Below are positions 23,931 to 35,863 of a stretch of DNA of 64,000 nucleotides, piece by piece. The DNA is from Nyssa sinensis. Its lineage: Eukaryota; Streptophyta; Magnoliopsida; Cornales; Nyssaceae. Both the position numbers and the translations under genes were made by a program. Each line of letters starts with the position of its first letter. The first letter of the stretch is position 1. The notes beneath the pieces were generated by a model. That model did no database searches and was not told where the DNA came from. It saw only the letters and a program-made list of their open reading frames with translations. Where the stretch lies: contig CM018035.1 of the NCBI GenBank assembly GCA_008638375.1, positions 37,909,058 through 37,973,057 of the forward strand, given 5' to 3'.

Positions 23931-26900
23931 AATTCGAAGGATACAAGCACATCACGTGGAATGTGATACAAAGGGCGTACATTAAGTACATACATTTAAA
24001 CAATATAGCATTCAGACAGTATACTATACAAAGTTGTACGATACAACAAAATGTTGTTCTTTGCCTATATCACATGGTTTATTTAATCATTTCAGAAATA
24101 ATGGTTCAATATATCCATTTTATCTCAACAGTTCAAAACGGCCAAAACAGTACGGAATGCTAGCACAGGGATCAGGAATATAGTCAGTTATTTAAAAAGA
24201 CTAAAACCATGTCATAAGTGATATAGTACGGAAAGGCATGCATTTAAATAATTGCATTCAAAACAGATCAGTAAATCAAGGGACAGTATCAAAACAGTGT
24301 CAGAAGTTACTCACAAACTTTACGCTTATTTCCTTGCATAAATAATCCGATAACCTCCAGGTACGTCAGGCATCTCCATGTATATCCTGAATAATAATCA
24401 TCAATCATAGACAGATCAGAACTCATCCATTCAGGTCTCATTCGTCATCTTAGGTATCTATCGGATTACCTAAGATAGCCTAGTAGCCTATCGCCCTTCC
24501 ATTGGGTCTCATCTGAGGCTATTTCATTCTTTAATTAGGCTTAGCAGTTATTAGGATTATATCCTAAGTCATTTAGGCTGCAATTGTTATCAGTCAGGCA
24601 CTCATTCAACCTTAGGGGCAAAATGGTAATTTTATCATTCTTGTCCCGGACCCTGTCGTGGTCTTCGGAATAGTCTTTATATCTTAAGTACAAAGTTCTA
24701 CGTCCTTTGGACTCCAATCAATATCAGTTAGGTTCTCATTTTAACCATGGGGGCAAAATGGTAATTTTTCCATTCTTATCCCGGACCCTGTTATGGTCCT
24801 CAGAATATCCCATATATCGTATATATGAAGTTTTAAGTCTTTTAGACTTTAATCGGTATCAGTTGGGTACTTATTTAGTCTTAGGGGCAAAATGGTAATT
24901 TTGTCATTTTTGCCCCGGACCCTATCATGGTCCTCAGAACGTCCCATATATCTCATGTATAAATTTGTAAGTCCCTTGGACTTCATTTGGTATCTGCTTT
25001 AGATCGTCGGGACACATCGGTCATTTCTCGTTTTACGCGTTAACTGTCTCGGAGTCTTATTTAGCCCTTCAGTGATCATAATTATCCTTATGATAATTTA
25101 TCAGATCAGTTTGACATTTATTCAACCTCTACTTTGCACTTATAGTGCTCAGGGGTATTTTGGTCATTTTACGTTTTGTGTAATTCTGACCCCGATTCGT
25201 CATCTAATCAAGTATACAGTCTCACCAGTGTCTGGGCTCCTACCGGTATCAGTTTCGTCCCAATCGGACTTTGTTTAGGTCTCGTACAGCATCAAGGGTA
25301 ATTTGGTAATTTCATGTGTCATATTTTTCGGCACGTCAGTTCATAAAATGGACCTCACCATTGGGTCCAAAGTGTCCGACATAATGAAATTGGACTGTCT
25401 GTTATGTTTAATCGGCCCTGGGTATTATTAAGGGCAATTCGGTCATTTACACTTTATGTGTCTGTATTTTTTGGGACCTCAGTTCGTTAAACGGACCTCA
25501 CCGTTGAGTCCAGAATGCCCGAGATAGTCAAAATAGGCTATCTGATATTTTTATTTGGGTCTGGGTGCCATCAGGGGCAATACAGTAATTTACACCTACG
25601 TGTCTGTATTTTTCGGGACTGTATTTCCAAAATCGGACTGTACCATTGAGTCCAGAATATTTGAAATAGTGAAAATACACTATTTATTTACTTAATTTGG
25701 ACTCCGTTTGACACATTTAATGTCTAGGGGTAAAATTGTAATTTTACCTATTTAATAAAATAATAAAATAATTATTTTATTATTTAATTAATTTATTCAG
25801 GGCTTAAATGTATAATTATTTCCAAAATCTGGGCCAGAGTACAATTACACAAAACAGTTGGGGGTTTAAATGTAAATTCAGAAAATAGGGGTTCAGACCT
25901 ATTGGTTTTAGGGTTCACTAGCTGAACCGGTCCAAATGCATTGTGAACCAACCGGTTCACTGACCCTCAGTAAACCGGAATTTAATATTCCAGTTAATCT
26001 TAATTAGCCCCCCTATCCGTGTTTCAGTTGCCCCTAATCCCGATTTTAATTTATTATTGCCGTAGCCAAACAGCCGGAATTCGATTTTAAATTTAAAACA
26101 GTTAACCCAAAACGGCGCAGTTTCAATAATTCGGTGGCACGCTCGTGGACCAACACGTGTCCGAGTCAACTCGCTAACTCGGTTTTAAAACACTGGGTCG
26201 ACTCAGCGTCGTCTTCCCCGTTGAACCCTCACTGTTTGCCCTAATTTCTGCAGATTTCTTCCTCTATTTCGTGATGTTTCAAGCACGGATTATTCCTGCC
26301 TTCAGTCCCAATTTATTTCTGGGTATCATGCCAACAATTTGGCATTCTTTTTGAGCTTCGAATCAAGCCAAAATGCTTGATCTAGGTGGGGAATAACCGG
26401 ACCTGCAACTCGGTTGCAAATCCTTATTTCTCAACCAAATGTTGTGAGATTTGTTTTAAAATGATCCTTGAGTCATGTGGTTTCAAGTCCCATTATCAAA
26501 ATCTAGTTTAGGAGTCGATTTCAGATTTTAGCTTCCACGGCCGAAAAGAATAATTCCAGATTTGAGGGTCTTCTAGTGTGATTTCAGGTCGCGGATCAGT
26601 GTTTTTGTAACCCTAGGAAGGTCTAGTTCAGTTCTGTACATGCAAGAAGTCAATTGGTTGAGGTCGGTTCAGACCTGCAACCTGAGGTCCATTAATGGCG
26701 GATTTGGGTTTTTGCTTGAATTCCAAGCAGTCCGATAGTCCTTCTTATGCTTAAACAACCCAGATTTTCAGTCTAGCTAACATGCATAAAATTACAGTCC
26801 TTATAGCCCCAGAATTTCCTCAAAACAATTCTAAAAATTCAAACCAATAAATGAAGGAAAAATTTGAATTTTTACCTTCAACAGTGGCAGTCTCTCCTCT

Positions 26901-27364
26901 GGCTTGGTTCAGGCACGACCTCGGTGGCTGCCTCAGTTCAGTCATGCTTTAGTTCCCCTCTGTCCTTTGGTGCATTTCCATGTAAACAATAGGCATGCAC
27001 AAGCTTGTATACACACAAGCCATGGATACACACGTACATGCAGCCCTCTCTCTCTAACGAGCAAACACACACAGGCAGTTGGTTTCTGATTCCTTTCCTC
27101 CCCACCCGAGACACACAAGGCCTCCTTGTGACCCACTTTGAACCACACTTATTAGGTATGAATATGTATATACACACACCTATACATCTCCATATATATA
27201 GATATATATACACATCAGAGAATCAGTAGGATCATGGGGATGATGTGGGCTGATGGAGAGCAATCATGTGGGGTTTGCATGGGTTGCCATTGGTTGATTT
27301 GGGTGGCAAGTTGGGCAATACAGAGATATATACAATTAAGTTGTATATATATGCACAAAGGTGT

Positions 27365-27442
27365 GGGTGGCCCAATTGGTAAGTTTTTGGATAAAATTTC
27401 TTTCCACTCAAAGGTCAAGGGTTCAATTCCCTTGGCCTCCCA
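27365..27442 (+). other. tRNA-like A-box/B-box module in LTR E
   Basis: The A box TGGCCCAATTGG (27368-27379) and the B box GGTTCAATTCC (27420-27430) both fit the polymerase III consensus. The 3' part can pair around the B box (GGTCAAGGGTTC with CCCTTGGCC). It is antisense to the LTR and about 400 bp from the LTR 5' end. LTRs G and H carry the same kind of module at the same place, so it is an old tRNA-derived insertion or capture rather than a working tRNA gene; no acceptor-stem pairing is evident. Confidence 0.5.
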
Positions 27443-27848
27443 TTTGGCCATTTTTCACCATTTTGGGCTAAGGCCACGTTTGGCTGCGCATTAATTCAGT
27501 TTCTGATGTTTGCCTCATAACTTTCATTCCGTAACTCCTTTTTCGGTGTGGTTTCTTCCGGTCAGTTTCTATTTCAGTTATCTACAGTGTCAGAGGTTCC
27601 GTGTCATTTATTAGTCATTCGTAATTTCCGTGGTTAATTAATTCGAATTCCGTCAGTGTTAAATTGACATTATCTCACCTAATTAATGGATAATTAGGTT
27701 CGGGTATTATACCCTATTCTCGGACATGTTTAATCATTCTATTGGTCTAGTGTGACCACCGGGAGATTAAGGTTAATTTCCTTAATTATTCCCTAAGCCG
27801 GTATTAATTAATAATTAATTATTAATTATACAGAGTCGGGGTGTTACA

Positions 27849-28331
27849 GCAAGGATTATTGAGCAGGACGGAGAGGAGTTCGCCAAGAAGAGGGCAAACC
27901 AAGGGTCTGAGAACAATGGAGACAAAAGGAAAAAGTCTTTATCCTCCGAGTTAGAAGCAGGGCCAGGGAATCCCGGACCCAAGCAGAACCGAGGCAGTTA
28001 AGCTAATTGGGGCGTGACTAATTCTAATTGGGCTGTGACTAGATGTTCTAGCTACAACGGATTTCATAGAGGACAGTGCAACAAGGGCTACTACAAATGT
28101 GGTCAGATGGGACATTTTTCTAGGGAATGCCCTCAGAATGACCAATCTATGGTTAGCACCACACTTGCCACTCCTGCCCTACCAGCTCCTACGATTAGAT
28201 CACGAATCCAAAATAGCGAACCACAGCATGCAGGAAGGGTCTATTCCATTTTCCCGAAGAATGTAGAAGCTACTACATCAGCAGCCATAGGTATTCTCCA
28301 ATTTTTTTGTAACCTACTTGCGTACAATTGA
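27849..28331 (+). pseudogene. gag: Ty3/gypsy-type gag, copy 2, 3' part with intact zinc knuckle
   Basis: Continues gag copy 2 after solo LTR E: RIIEQDGEEFAKKRANQG, then a Lys/Glu/Gly/Pro-rich linker, then the zinc knuckle CYKCG-type motif reading YYKCGQMGHFSREC. Here the first Cys is Tyr, so the CX2CX4HX4C box lacks one ligand. A TAA interrupts the linker at about 28000. The frame then runs open from 28014 to a stop at 28329-28331. Copy 1 keeps the first Cys but has a stop in the knuckle; neither copy has an intact one. Confidence 0.85.
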
Positions 28332-28548
28332 TATTAACTCTACACATTAGTTTATGCCCCTAGATTTGCTATTAAGTTAAAATTTAGAGAACTGAAACCC
28401 TTAGGCTGCACATTGACTGTTATAATTCTCTCAAGGGAGATTATTATTGGATAAAGTAAGTAAGAAGGAATAGTATTTCTTAGATTATGAGCATCCGAGT
28501 GTTGAGATTATTATTGGATAAAGTAAGCTCAATTTAAGGGGGGTAAAA
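28332..28548 (+). mobile_element. Protease-like remnant and polypurine tract of unit 2
   Basis: Short non-open stretch equivalent to 18180-18405, followed by the polypurine tract AAGGGGGGTAAAA at 28536-28548, which abuts LTR A3. Near 28500-28530 a 25-bp piece (GAGATTATTATTGGATAAAGTAAG) is a duplicate of 28437-28460, unique to this copy. Confidence 0.7.
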
Positions 28549-31196
28549 TGTAATACCCTGACCTAAAACATAACACGTAAACCAAGATTTGACCAAGCCA
28601 TGAGCATAGCACCAAAAGAGACCGAGCTAGTGTAGTAAGTTATGTATAATATAGGCACGTAGTTTGAGACAAACAATACGATTTACAAATAGAGGGATAT
28701 ATGATATTTAAATATACAAGAATTAAATCACAAGTAACCCTGAGTACCTAGGAGTACCGTACGATAAAACTGAGTAGAACGGAAGATTTTGCCTATATAC
28801 CATTATATACCTCGAAATACGTACATATTATATTCGTACGTATATGAGTACAAGTATATATATATATATATTTATATATATAGTAGTATATATATATACA
28901 TATGTAAATATACAAGTATAAATATAAAAATATATACAAGTATGTATTTATATATGGTTATGTATGTATATGTATTATATAAATACATGTATTAGTATAA
29001 ATGTACATATATATAATGCAAATAAATATATATATATATATGTATATATATATAGCAGGCAAAATGAATGCAAGTGGTGTGTGCTGTAAGTGGTGTCGAC
29101 AGCAATGGAGCAAGTGGGTGTGTGTTAGTGTGTAACATATAATATACATATATTACACAAATATCCCATAAACAATTAATGTAAAGCTGTGAAGTGAAAA
29201 GAGAAATTTAAAGAAGAGTAGAGAAGAAGTCAAAGAAAAGGGGCTGAGAGAAATAATGAGGAAAAAGAGAGAACTGAGAGGGGCGGTGGAGTGATGATAT
29301 ATATGTACGTCTGAGTGTCTTGGTAGGAAAAATAGAAAATAAAAAGGGAAACCAAGGAGCTATGAGCGTGCAGAATGATTCAGAAGTAGCAAACAAAAGA
29401 AGAAAGAATGAGAAATAGAAAGAAAAGGTGAGAAAACTTTGTAATTTTCAAGTTTTCAATTTCTGGGTTTTTTGTAAACTTGCTTAAAGCTTAGAAATAA
29501 TTGCATGGTTTTAAAGAGCATGAAAAATAGTGAATTTAGGAAGAAACCACAGCCCATTTGGTTAAGAAACGAGTGAGAAAAACCAATTTGAAGTTTGAAG
29601 AAAAATTTCGAGTCATTGAGTTTTTGATCGATTTAGCTTGTTTTATGAATTGGGAATTGTTGCCCATAAGTGCAGCAACTTGTAGGTAAAATTTGGGCTC
29701 AAAACAATGGCTAAAAAGCCATGAAAAAATGAAAATTCAGTTTGCCGAAAAATTAGGACAACTCGCCGGAGTTGGCTACAACTCTATTTTTCGACGCCTT
29801 CTGGTAATGCAAACTGAATTCCGAGGGTAGATATGGAAATCCCGTGAGGAGTAGAAGAGGACCCAAGTGGTCGGACGTTGAAACGTCGCCGAAAAACAGC
29901 CGCCATGGCCGGAGAAGATGACCGGCCCACGGCTGGACTGCGCTGCTGCGTTTTTTTTTTTTTTTTTTTTTTGTGATTTTGGGTCATGGGTCAAGTCTGG
30001 TTGACCCGCCTAGCCACCCATGGGTTAAATTCAACTAATTTATGATTTTCAAAAGTTTAAAAATATGGATTGGGGGCTGTTTGGATACAAGAATAGTAGA
30101 TAAAAATTGGATTGAAATTGAGAATAAGGATAACTTATCCAAGTTTAGATTTAATCCATTTTTAGCTATTCCAAATTGGAATGAGACTTTGTGAAATTAT
30201 AAATTTTAGCCAGATGTTATAATAATTATATTTTGACCCCAAGTGAATAAAATATTATTTAATTGAATCATTATTTAAAGGAGAAATTATCAAAATGCCC
30301 CTAAGTGAAAAAGTAGTCGAACGAATTCCGATTAAAATAAAAGAATAGTGAATTTTTATTATTTTAAGCATTTCGAACTCAACCGTGGAGTCCGATTTCT
30401 GAAAAGAGGTCTCGAGATGTAAGAACCCGTAAAAGTGCAAAATGCCATTTTTCCCTTTTTAGTACTGAAGTCCGAATTGAATTCTACGAAAGCCTAAACC
30501 GACTTTGTTCGACGTTCCAGATTTGATAGCAGAGTCTATTCAAGTAAAAGAGATATCAATAGTAAAGAGACATAAAATTTGCTGAATAGCATGAATTATA
30601 TAGATATATATATATATATATAGACTGAGATGATTTTCTTGAATTATAGGAACACCAAGAGAAAAGGAAAAGGCGGTTTGACCTTCTAGACAGATACAGA
30701 AAAAGGTAAGTAAGATCCGATCTCTGTACGTGGCAAAGACCTAGTTGTGCTATGCATGTGTTGATTTTATTGTGTCTAGGCCTTCAGATGTTACTGAATG
30801 ACATTGATGCTTGTTCTAGTTCATAAATATTATTAAATTGAATGCTATGTTTTGAACATGTGATCACTATACAGTTTGGATTATGATGTCTGAACGATGT
30901 ACAATCATATATTATACTCTGATAAGAGTCATGATCATTTCATTCATCATTGAATAACTACAATCCACTATTATTATGAAGAGTAGGTCGGGTCTAGATG
31001 AGCAAGTCAGACGGTTGGTTCTGATTGCAAAAGGGTATGGCTGGATTCTACTAAAAGTTATAGGCTGGGTATGCATGAGCAAGGCAGATAGAGAGATCTG
31101 TTTACAAAAGGGTATACTAAGTCCTACTGTAGACTGGGTATACATAAGCAAGTCAGGTGGTGAGACTTGTTTGCAAAAGGGTATGCTGAGTTCTAC

Positions 31197-31232
<36 letters not shown>

Positions 31233-31541
31233 CCATGTGAACCATTCTACACATCATTGTATTTAATTGGATAATCATTGTCATTGCCATTATCATGTGA
31301 TGTGACTTACTATTGTTGACATTATATCATCTTGTTGGGTTATCATGTTGCTATGATCTATGTATCTTGATTTTAGACCCCTTCATGTTGACTTGTCCTT
31401 GGCAGAGCAAAGGACTACTTATTGAGTTTTCATAACTCACATAGATACTACACACATTTGACTATTTCAAGTGAGACGCCACAGTTTGAAAGTAGGGATC
31501 AGAATCCCAGACAAGCGTAGGACTACTGCAGATATATGTAC

Positions 31542-34500
31542 TGTAATACCCCGACCCGAGAATGTCGGGTAATGAGGCACGTTTTACGAGGTTATGAGAA
31601 AATTGGGAGAATAATTAATTAAGTTAATATAATTAATTAATTAAATATAAGGAAGCTAATTACTATTTAAATTACTAGAATAATGTGATGACATACACAC
31701 TCACAAAGTGTATTGTGTGGAAGTACATGTATAAATATATGTGTCTACAAGTATATGCATGGAAGTTAAAAATAAATATTAAATAGATAATATAATAATG
31801 ATGTAATAATAATAATAATAATTAAAATACATGTAAAAAGGTATAAAGGTGTGTATATGTATGTTATATATATATGTAATGGTAATTATGTATATATATA
31901 GATATGATTATATATATATTGAGGGACACGCAAGGGTCCAACGTGTACAAGTGTGTGTGAGTGACCATTGTATATTAGTATGTGTGAATTATGAGATATA
32001 TATATATATATATGTACATATATATATATATATATATAAATACAAGTCAAACACCACACACACACACAACCAGCCACTCAATGGCCTGCCAAACAGTAGC
32101 AATTCAGACCCACTCATGAAGAAACCTGAAATTGGCTAACCCAAGTAGAGGGGCAATCAGATTTACCATGATTCACATCTCTATATACACATATGCATGG
32201 TGCTTGTACACACACACAACCATCCGAGAGTGAGGGAGAGATTGGAGGGGATTCGGGAGATTCAGAAGTGAGGAACAAAGGAGAAGAAGGAAAAAGGAAC
32301 AACAATCTCAACCAAAAAGGTGAGAATACACAAAAACCATCACTTTCTCTCTCTAGGAATTTTTCTATGCATGAACTGTATAAGCCTTGTTTTATGTATG
32401 TATAATGTTTAAGACGTGTCTAGACTTAACCAAGCATGAAATTAGACCTCAAAAACCCCAAGAAAATAGAAACCCACGTAAAGCAGCCATTGGAGGACCT
32501 TGCTCAAGCAAGTCTGAACCAATAGCAACCAAATCAGGTTTTGATCATCAAGACCTCAACTAGACTCCACAAACATGCCAAAAACCTATAACCGCGATCA
32601 AAACTCAAAAGAATCGACGCCCAAATATCGAGTTATAGGTTCGGGTTCCAAAAACAAATCTAAAAAATATGAGATTAAATCTACTTTTATGAATGAAAAG
32701 TGAAGCCCCATGAAGAGGGGATCACAACAGAACAAGTCTCATGAAATTTGGCTCAAAAATGAGCATTTACAACCGAGGTGCAGGTTTGATTATCAAACCT
32801 TTAACCGAACGATTGAGCTTGGTTTAAGCTCTCAAACGGATGCCAAATCCTTCCTAGAGTTCCCAGAAACATTTTAGAATGAGAAGCAAAGAGAATGGAT
32901 CTCTCAAAACTCACGAAATTAAAGAAAAAGAAACCCAGAAAAATAAGGTTACAACGATGAAGTTGGGGAAGACAATCTACAGTGACGGGTCGGGTCTTAG
33001 ACCGGTCATCGGGTCGGGCCCCGACCCAACCGAGAAACGGTTAAAACCCTTTAATCGAAACTACGACGTTTGAAGATGGGAATTTAAAATTTTAAATTTT
33101 AGGGTTGACGTTATCATGACGTCAGCATTTCGTGTTGAACCGGCCCAAACCGGTTGGTTCGATGAAAACCCAAACCGGTTCACTTAAATCCCAACTGAAC
33201 CAACTGGTTCAGACCGAAACTTATGGAAATTAGATTTTGACCCCAACTGTTTTACTGATTTATACTGTGGCCCAATTTTTGAAAAATTTATGCAATTAAG
33301 CCCCTGGAAAAATAATTAAATGATTAAATAATTAATTTAATTATTTAATAAATAAAACAAAATGACTATTATGCCCCTAATTCAAAATTTGACCAAATAA
33401 AGTCCAAATCAGGCATGTGAATAGTGTATCCTTACTATTTTGAATATTCTGAAGCTAATAGTAGGGTCCGTTTTACAAGACGGGGTCCGAAAAATAAAGA
33501 CACGTAAAGGGGTAAATGACCAAAATACCCCTTGTCCAAAATTAACAAGTTATTAGTGTATTCTTACTAACTCGGACCTTCTGAGTCCAATGGTGAGGTC
33601 CAAAACACGAGACGAGGTCCCGAAAAATTTGAGACCCGTAAAAATGCTAAAATGACCAAAATACCCCTAGTGCCCCTAGAGCCAAATTGAAACCAGAGAG
33701 AGTTTAAATTGACTTTCTTTGACATTTTGGACTCAATGGTAAGGTCCAAATTACGAAACGAAGTACGAAAAAAAATATGACACGTAAAACGATAAATGAC
33801 CATTTTACCCTTTTACATCTAAAAGTCCGAATTAAAATCTTGGAAAGCCTAAACTGACTTTCTTCGACACTCCGGACTCAATGGAAGAGTCTATTTGACC
33901 AAAAGAGATGTCTAAAATAAAAAGACATAAAATTTTTTGAATAGCATCTGTTAGATGACTATAAATTAAAGTAATGCCAAAGTACTAATCTAAGGCGTAT
34001 ACGAGGAAATGAATTACGAAAAGACACGACACGTAAATATATGAAGTAAATAAATTTAAATTAAAGTTAATGGAGCTACCAGAAGAGTATAAATTCAAAT
34101 GAATTTAATTTCTAACACATTAAATTATGTCATAGGTTAAGAGTACGAGTTAAGTTAAGTACATATGAATTATGAGATCATTTTAGGATCTAATACGATT
34201 TAAGAATAAGTTAAGGAATATCGAAATGATATTACAATGAATGTGAAGTTGATGAGATGTTTATGAATTGTTCTTAGGAACTACAAGGGAAGTGGGAAAG
34301 CGCAATTTTAGTACTAACCCTAAAGGACCAAGGTGAGTAACCCTGTATTTGAAGTGGAGATTTAACTCCATGGATTTGAAAAGGTTTTAAGTTCAAAAGA
34401 TACGAAGCATTTAAATTCTGAATTCAGTATTTACATGATTCAGTTTTAAATTGTTCTATTTTATAAACTCTATTATGGCATGCTTAGTGAATGGATTCTA

Positions 34501-35819
34501 CCATAGTTTTCTTCAAACATATTTTAGCATGTCTAAAGTTTTAAATGCCAAATTATGTAAAGTGTTCTGAATTTGTTATATCAAATGTTTAAAGGATTTG
34601 TTATGAAATTATGTACATGATATTTTAAATGTTCATGAGAAGCACCTATTTGAAGAAATCATGTATTAAATGTTATGTTTTAAAGTACTCACGAGAAATA
34701 TCTATTTGACATACTCATGTGTTAAATGTATTTGAAATGCAAGATAAATAATAAGCACATAGGTAGTGAGGAAGGTTGTACGGAACCCAACGGACCTATC
34801 ATGTGCAATATCACATAGGTAGTGAGGAGGGTTGTACGAAACCCAACGGACCTATCATGTGAAATGCCCGGTAGCAGGATCTAATCCCCCAGGCAAATGA
34901 GATATCTCCACGTATATGTAAAATGGGAGTTTGGTTCGAAACAGATTCCAAGAGTTAAAGTGAGAAGAAGAGATATTTGAAAATGGAAGCAGATTTTACC
35001 CTCATTTTCAATATGCATATGTTCTGAGTTTTATATACTCTATTTAAGAAATGCATGCTATGTCATATGTTTTGAAGTTATATGAAGACGTATATGTTAG
35101 CTTGAATACTTTAATTGTTTCAAAGCTATTTGTTTTATGAAATGCATATGTTTTGAGTTATATACTCTATTTGACGAAGTACGAGTTTAGCTTGAATACT
35201 TTAAATGTTTCGAAGCTATCTGTTTTAAGAAATGCATATGTTCTATGTTCAAGTATACGAGCAGTTGGCAGTGAGTGTTTACAAAATCTTATGTACTAAA
35301 ACCACTGCTAATTGAAAACCCCATGACAAATACTGGAATTGCTCACAAGCTTAGATTAGCTTACCCGAACTTTGTTCGGATCCCCCTTTCAGGTGACTTA
35401 CGACAGTATTGATTTAGAGGACGATGATGATGAAGTCTGCCATTTTTGGAAGATTGGATCAAGTAGTTATTTTGTCTAGCACTACGAACATAAGTATGAA
35501 ATCTTGTATTAGTAAAATGGTACTCTGTTATGTATAAGCCCTACGGGGTAACTAAGCATGTATTGTTTATAAGTCCTTAAGTTTTTAGTTATGCTCTGAA
35601 TGTATGATTATGTGTACCATCATGAATAGCGGCAGTATCGGACGGATGTGCAAATTTTAAAATGAGAAAAGAAAAGAAAAAGTTTTTCACGCTTCCGCAA
35701 CCACATGAAGCACATCTATTCGATACCGCTGCCTATGCGAGCCTTGTCTCGAGGCCTTCGGGTCTTGGGCCGGCGGTCGCGACTTGAGATCTGCGCAGGG
35801 TGGGTTTCGGGTTGTGACA
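31542..35819 (+). mobile_element. Solo LTR F, in LTR A3
   Basis: Sense-oriented LTR of 4278 bp from TGTAATACCCCGACCCG to GGTTGTGACA, with perfect target duplications TGTAC at 31537-31541 and 35820-35824. In its own sense it contains, in order: TA-rich and purine-rich tracts, GGGTC clusters (33000-33030), TGACGTTATCATGACGTCA (33105-33123), AACCGGTT motifs, repeated 'ggtccgttttac' modules (33440-33910), a donor-like AAG|GTGAGTAA (34331-34340) and an acceptor-like CCCTTTCAG|GTGAC (35383-35397). It is the only plus-strand solo LTR complete in the window and so gives the clearest view of the layout. Confidence 0.93.
34756..34863. repeat. 56-bp tandem duplication in LTR F
   Basis: CACATAGGTAGTGAGG starts at 34756 and 34812. 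It corresponds to the 66-bp duplication in LTR D (reverse strand), so the two-copy state is shared by these LTRs. Confidence 0.85.
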
Positions 35820-35863
35820 TGTACTGCAGGAGTTATGTAGATATATGTACTGCAGGAGTTATT
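35820..35863. repeat. 26-bp tandem duplication next to LTR F
   Basis: TGTACTGCAGGAGTTAT is repeated at 35820 and 35846. A1 and A2 have a single copy (for example 12770-12795), so the duplication is specific to A3 and overlaps the target duplication of LTR F. Confidence 0.75.

Larger units (their letters stand above)
22529..27848 (-). mobile_element. Solo LTR E, in gag copy 2
   Basis: Inverted LTR of 5320 bp from TGTCACATCCCGAACCCC to GAGTCGGGGTGTTACA, with perfect target duplications GCAAG at 22524-22528 and 27849-27853. It is the longest of the solo LTRs, partly because of a CGGAAC-rich tandem array (23240-23930) and several repeats of the 'accattgagtccagaat' module (24600-25700). Minus-strand donor-like GTGAGTAA (24308-24314) and acceptor-like TTTTTCAG|G (23020-23028) match those of the other LTRs. 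A tRNA-like module lies at 27365-27440. Confidence 0.93.

Noticed and set aside
27365..27442. Functional tRNA gene
   Set aside because: A and B boxes are present but no 7-bp acceptor stem or anticodon arm can be drawn; sister copies in other LTRs are more decayed.
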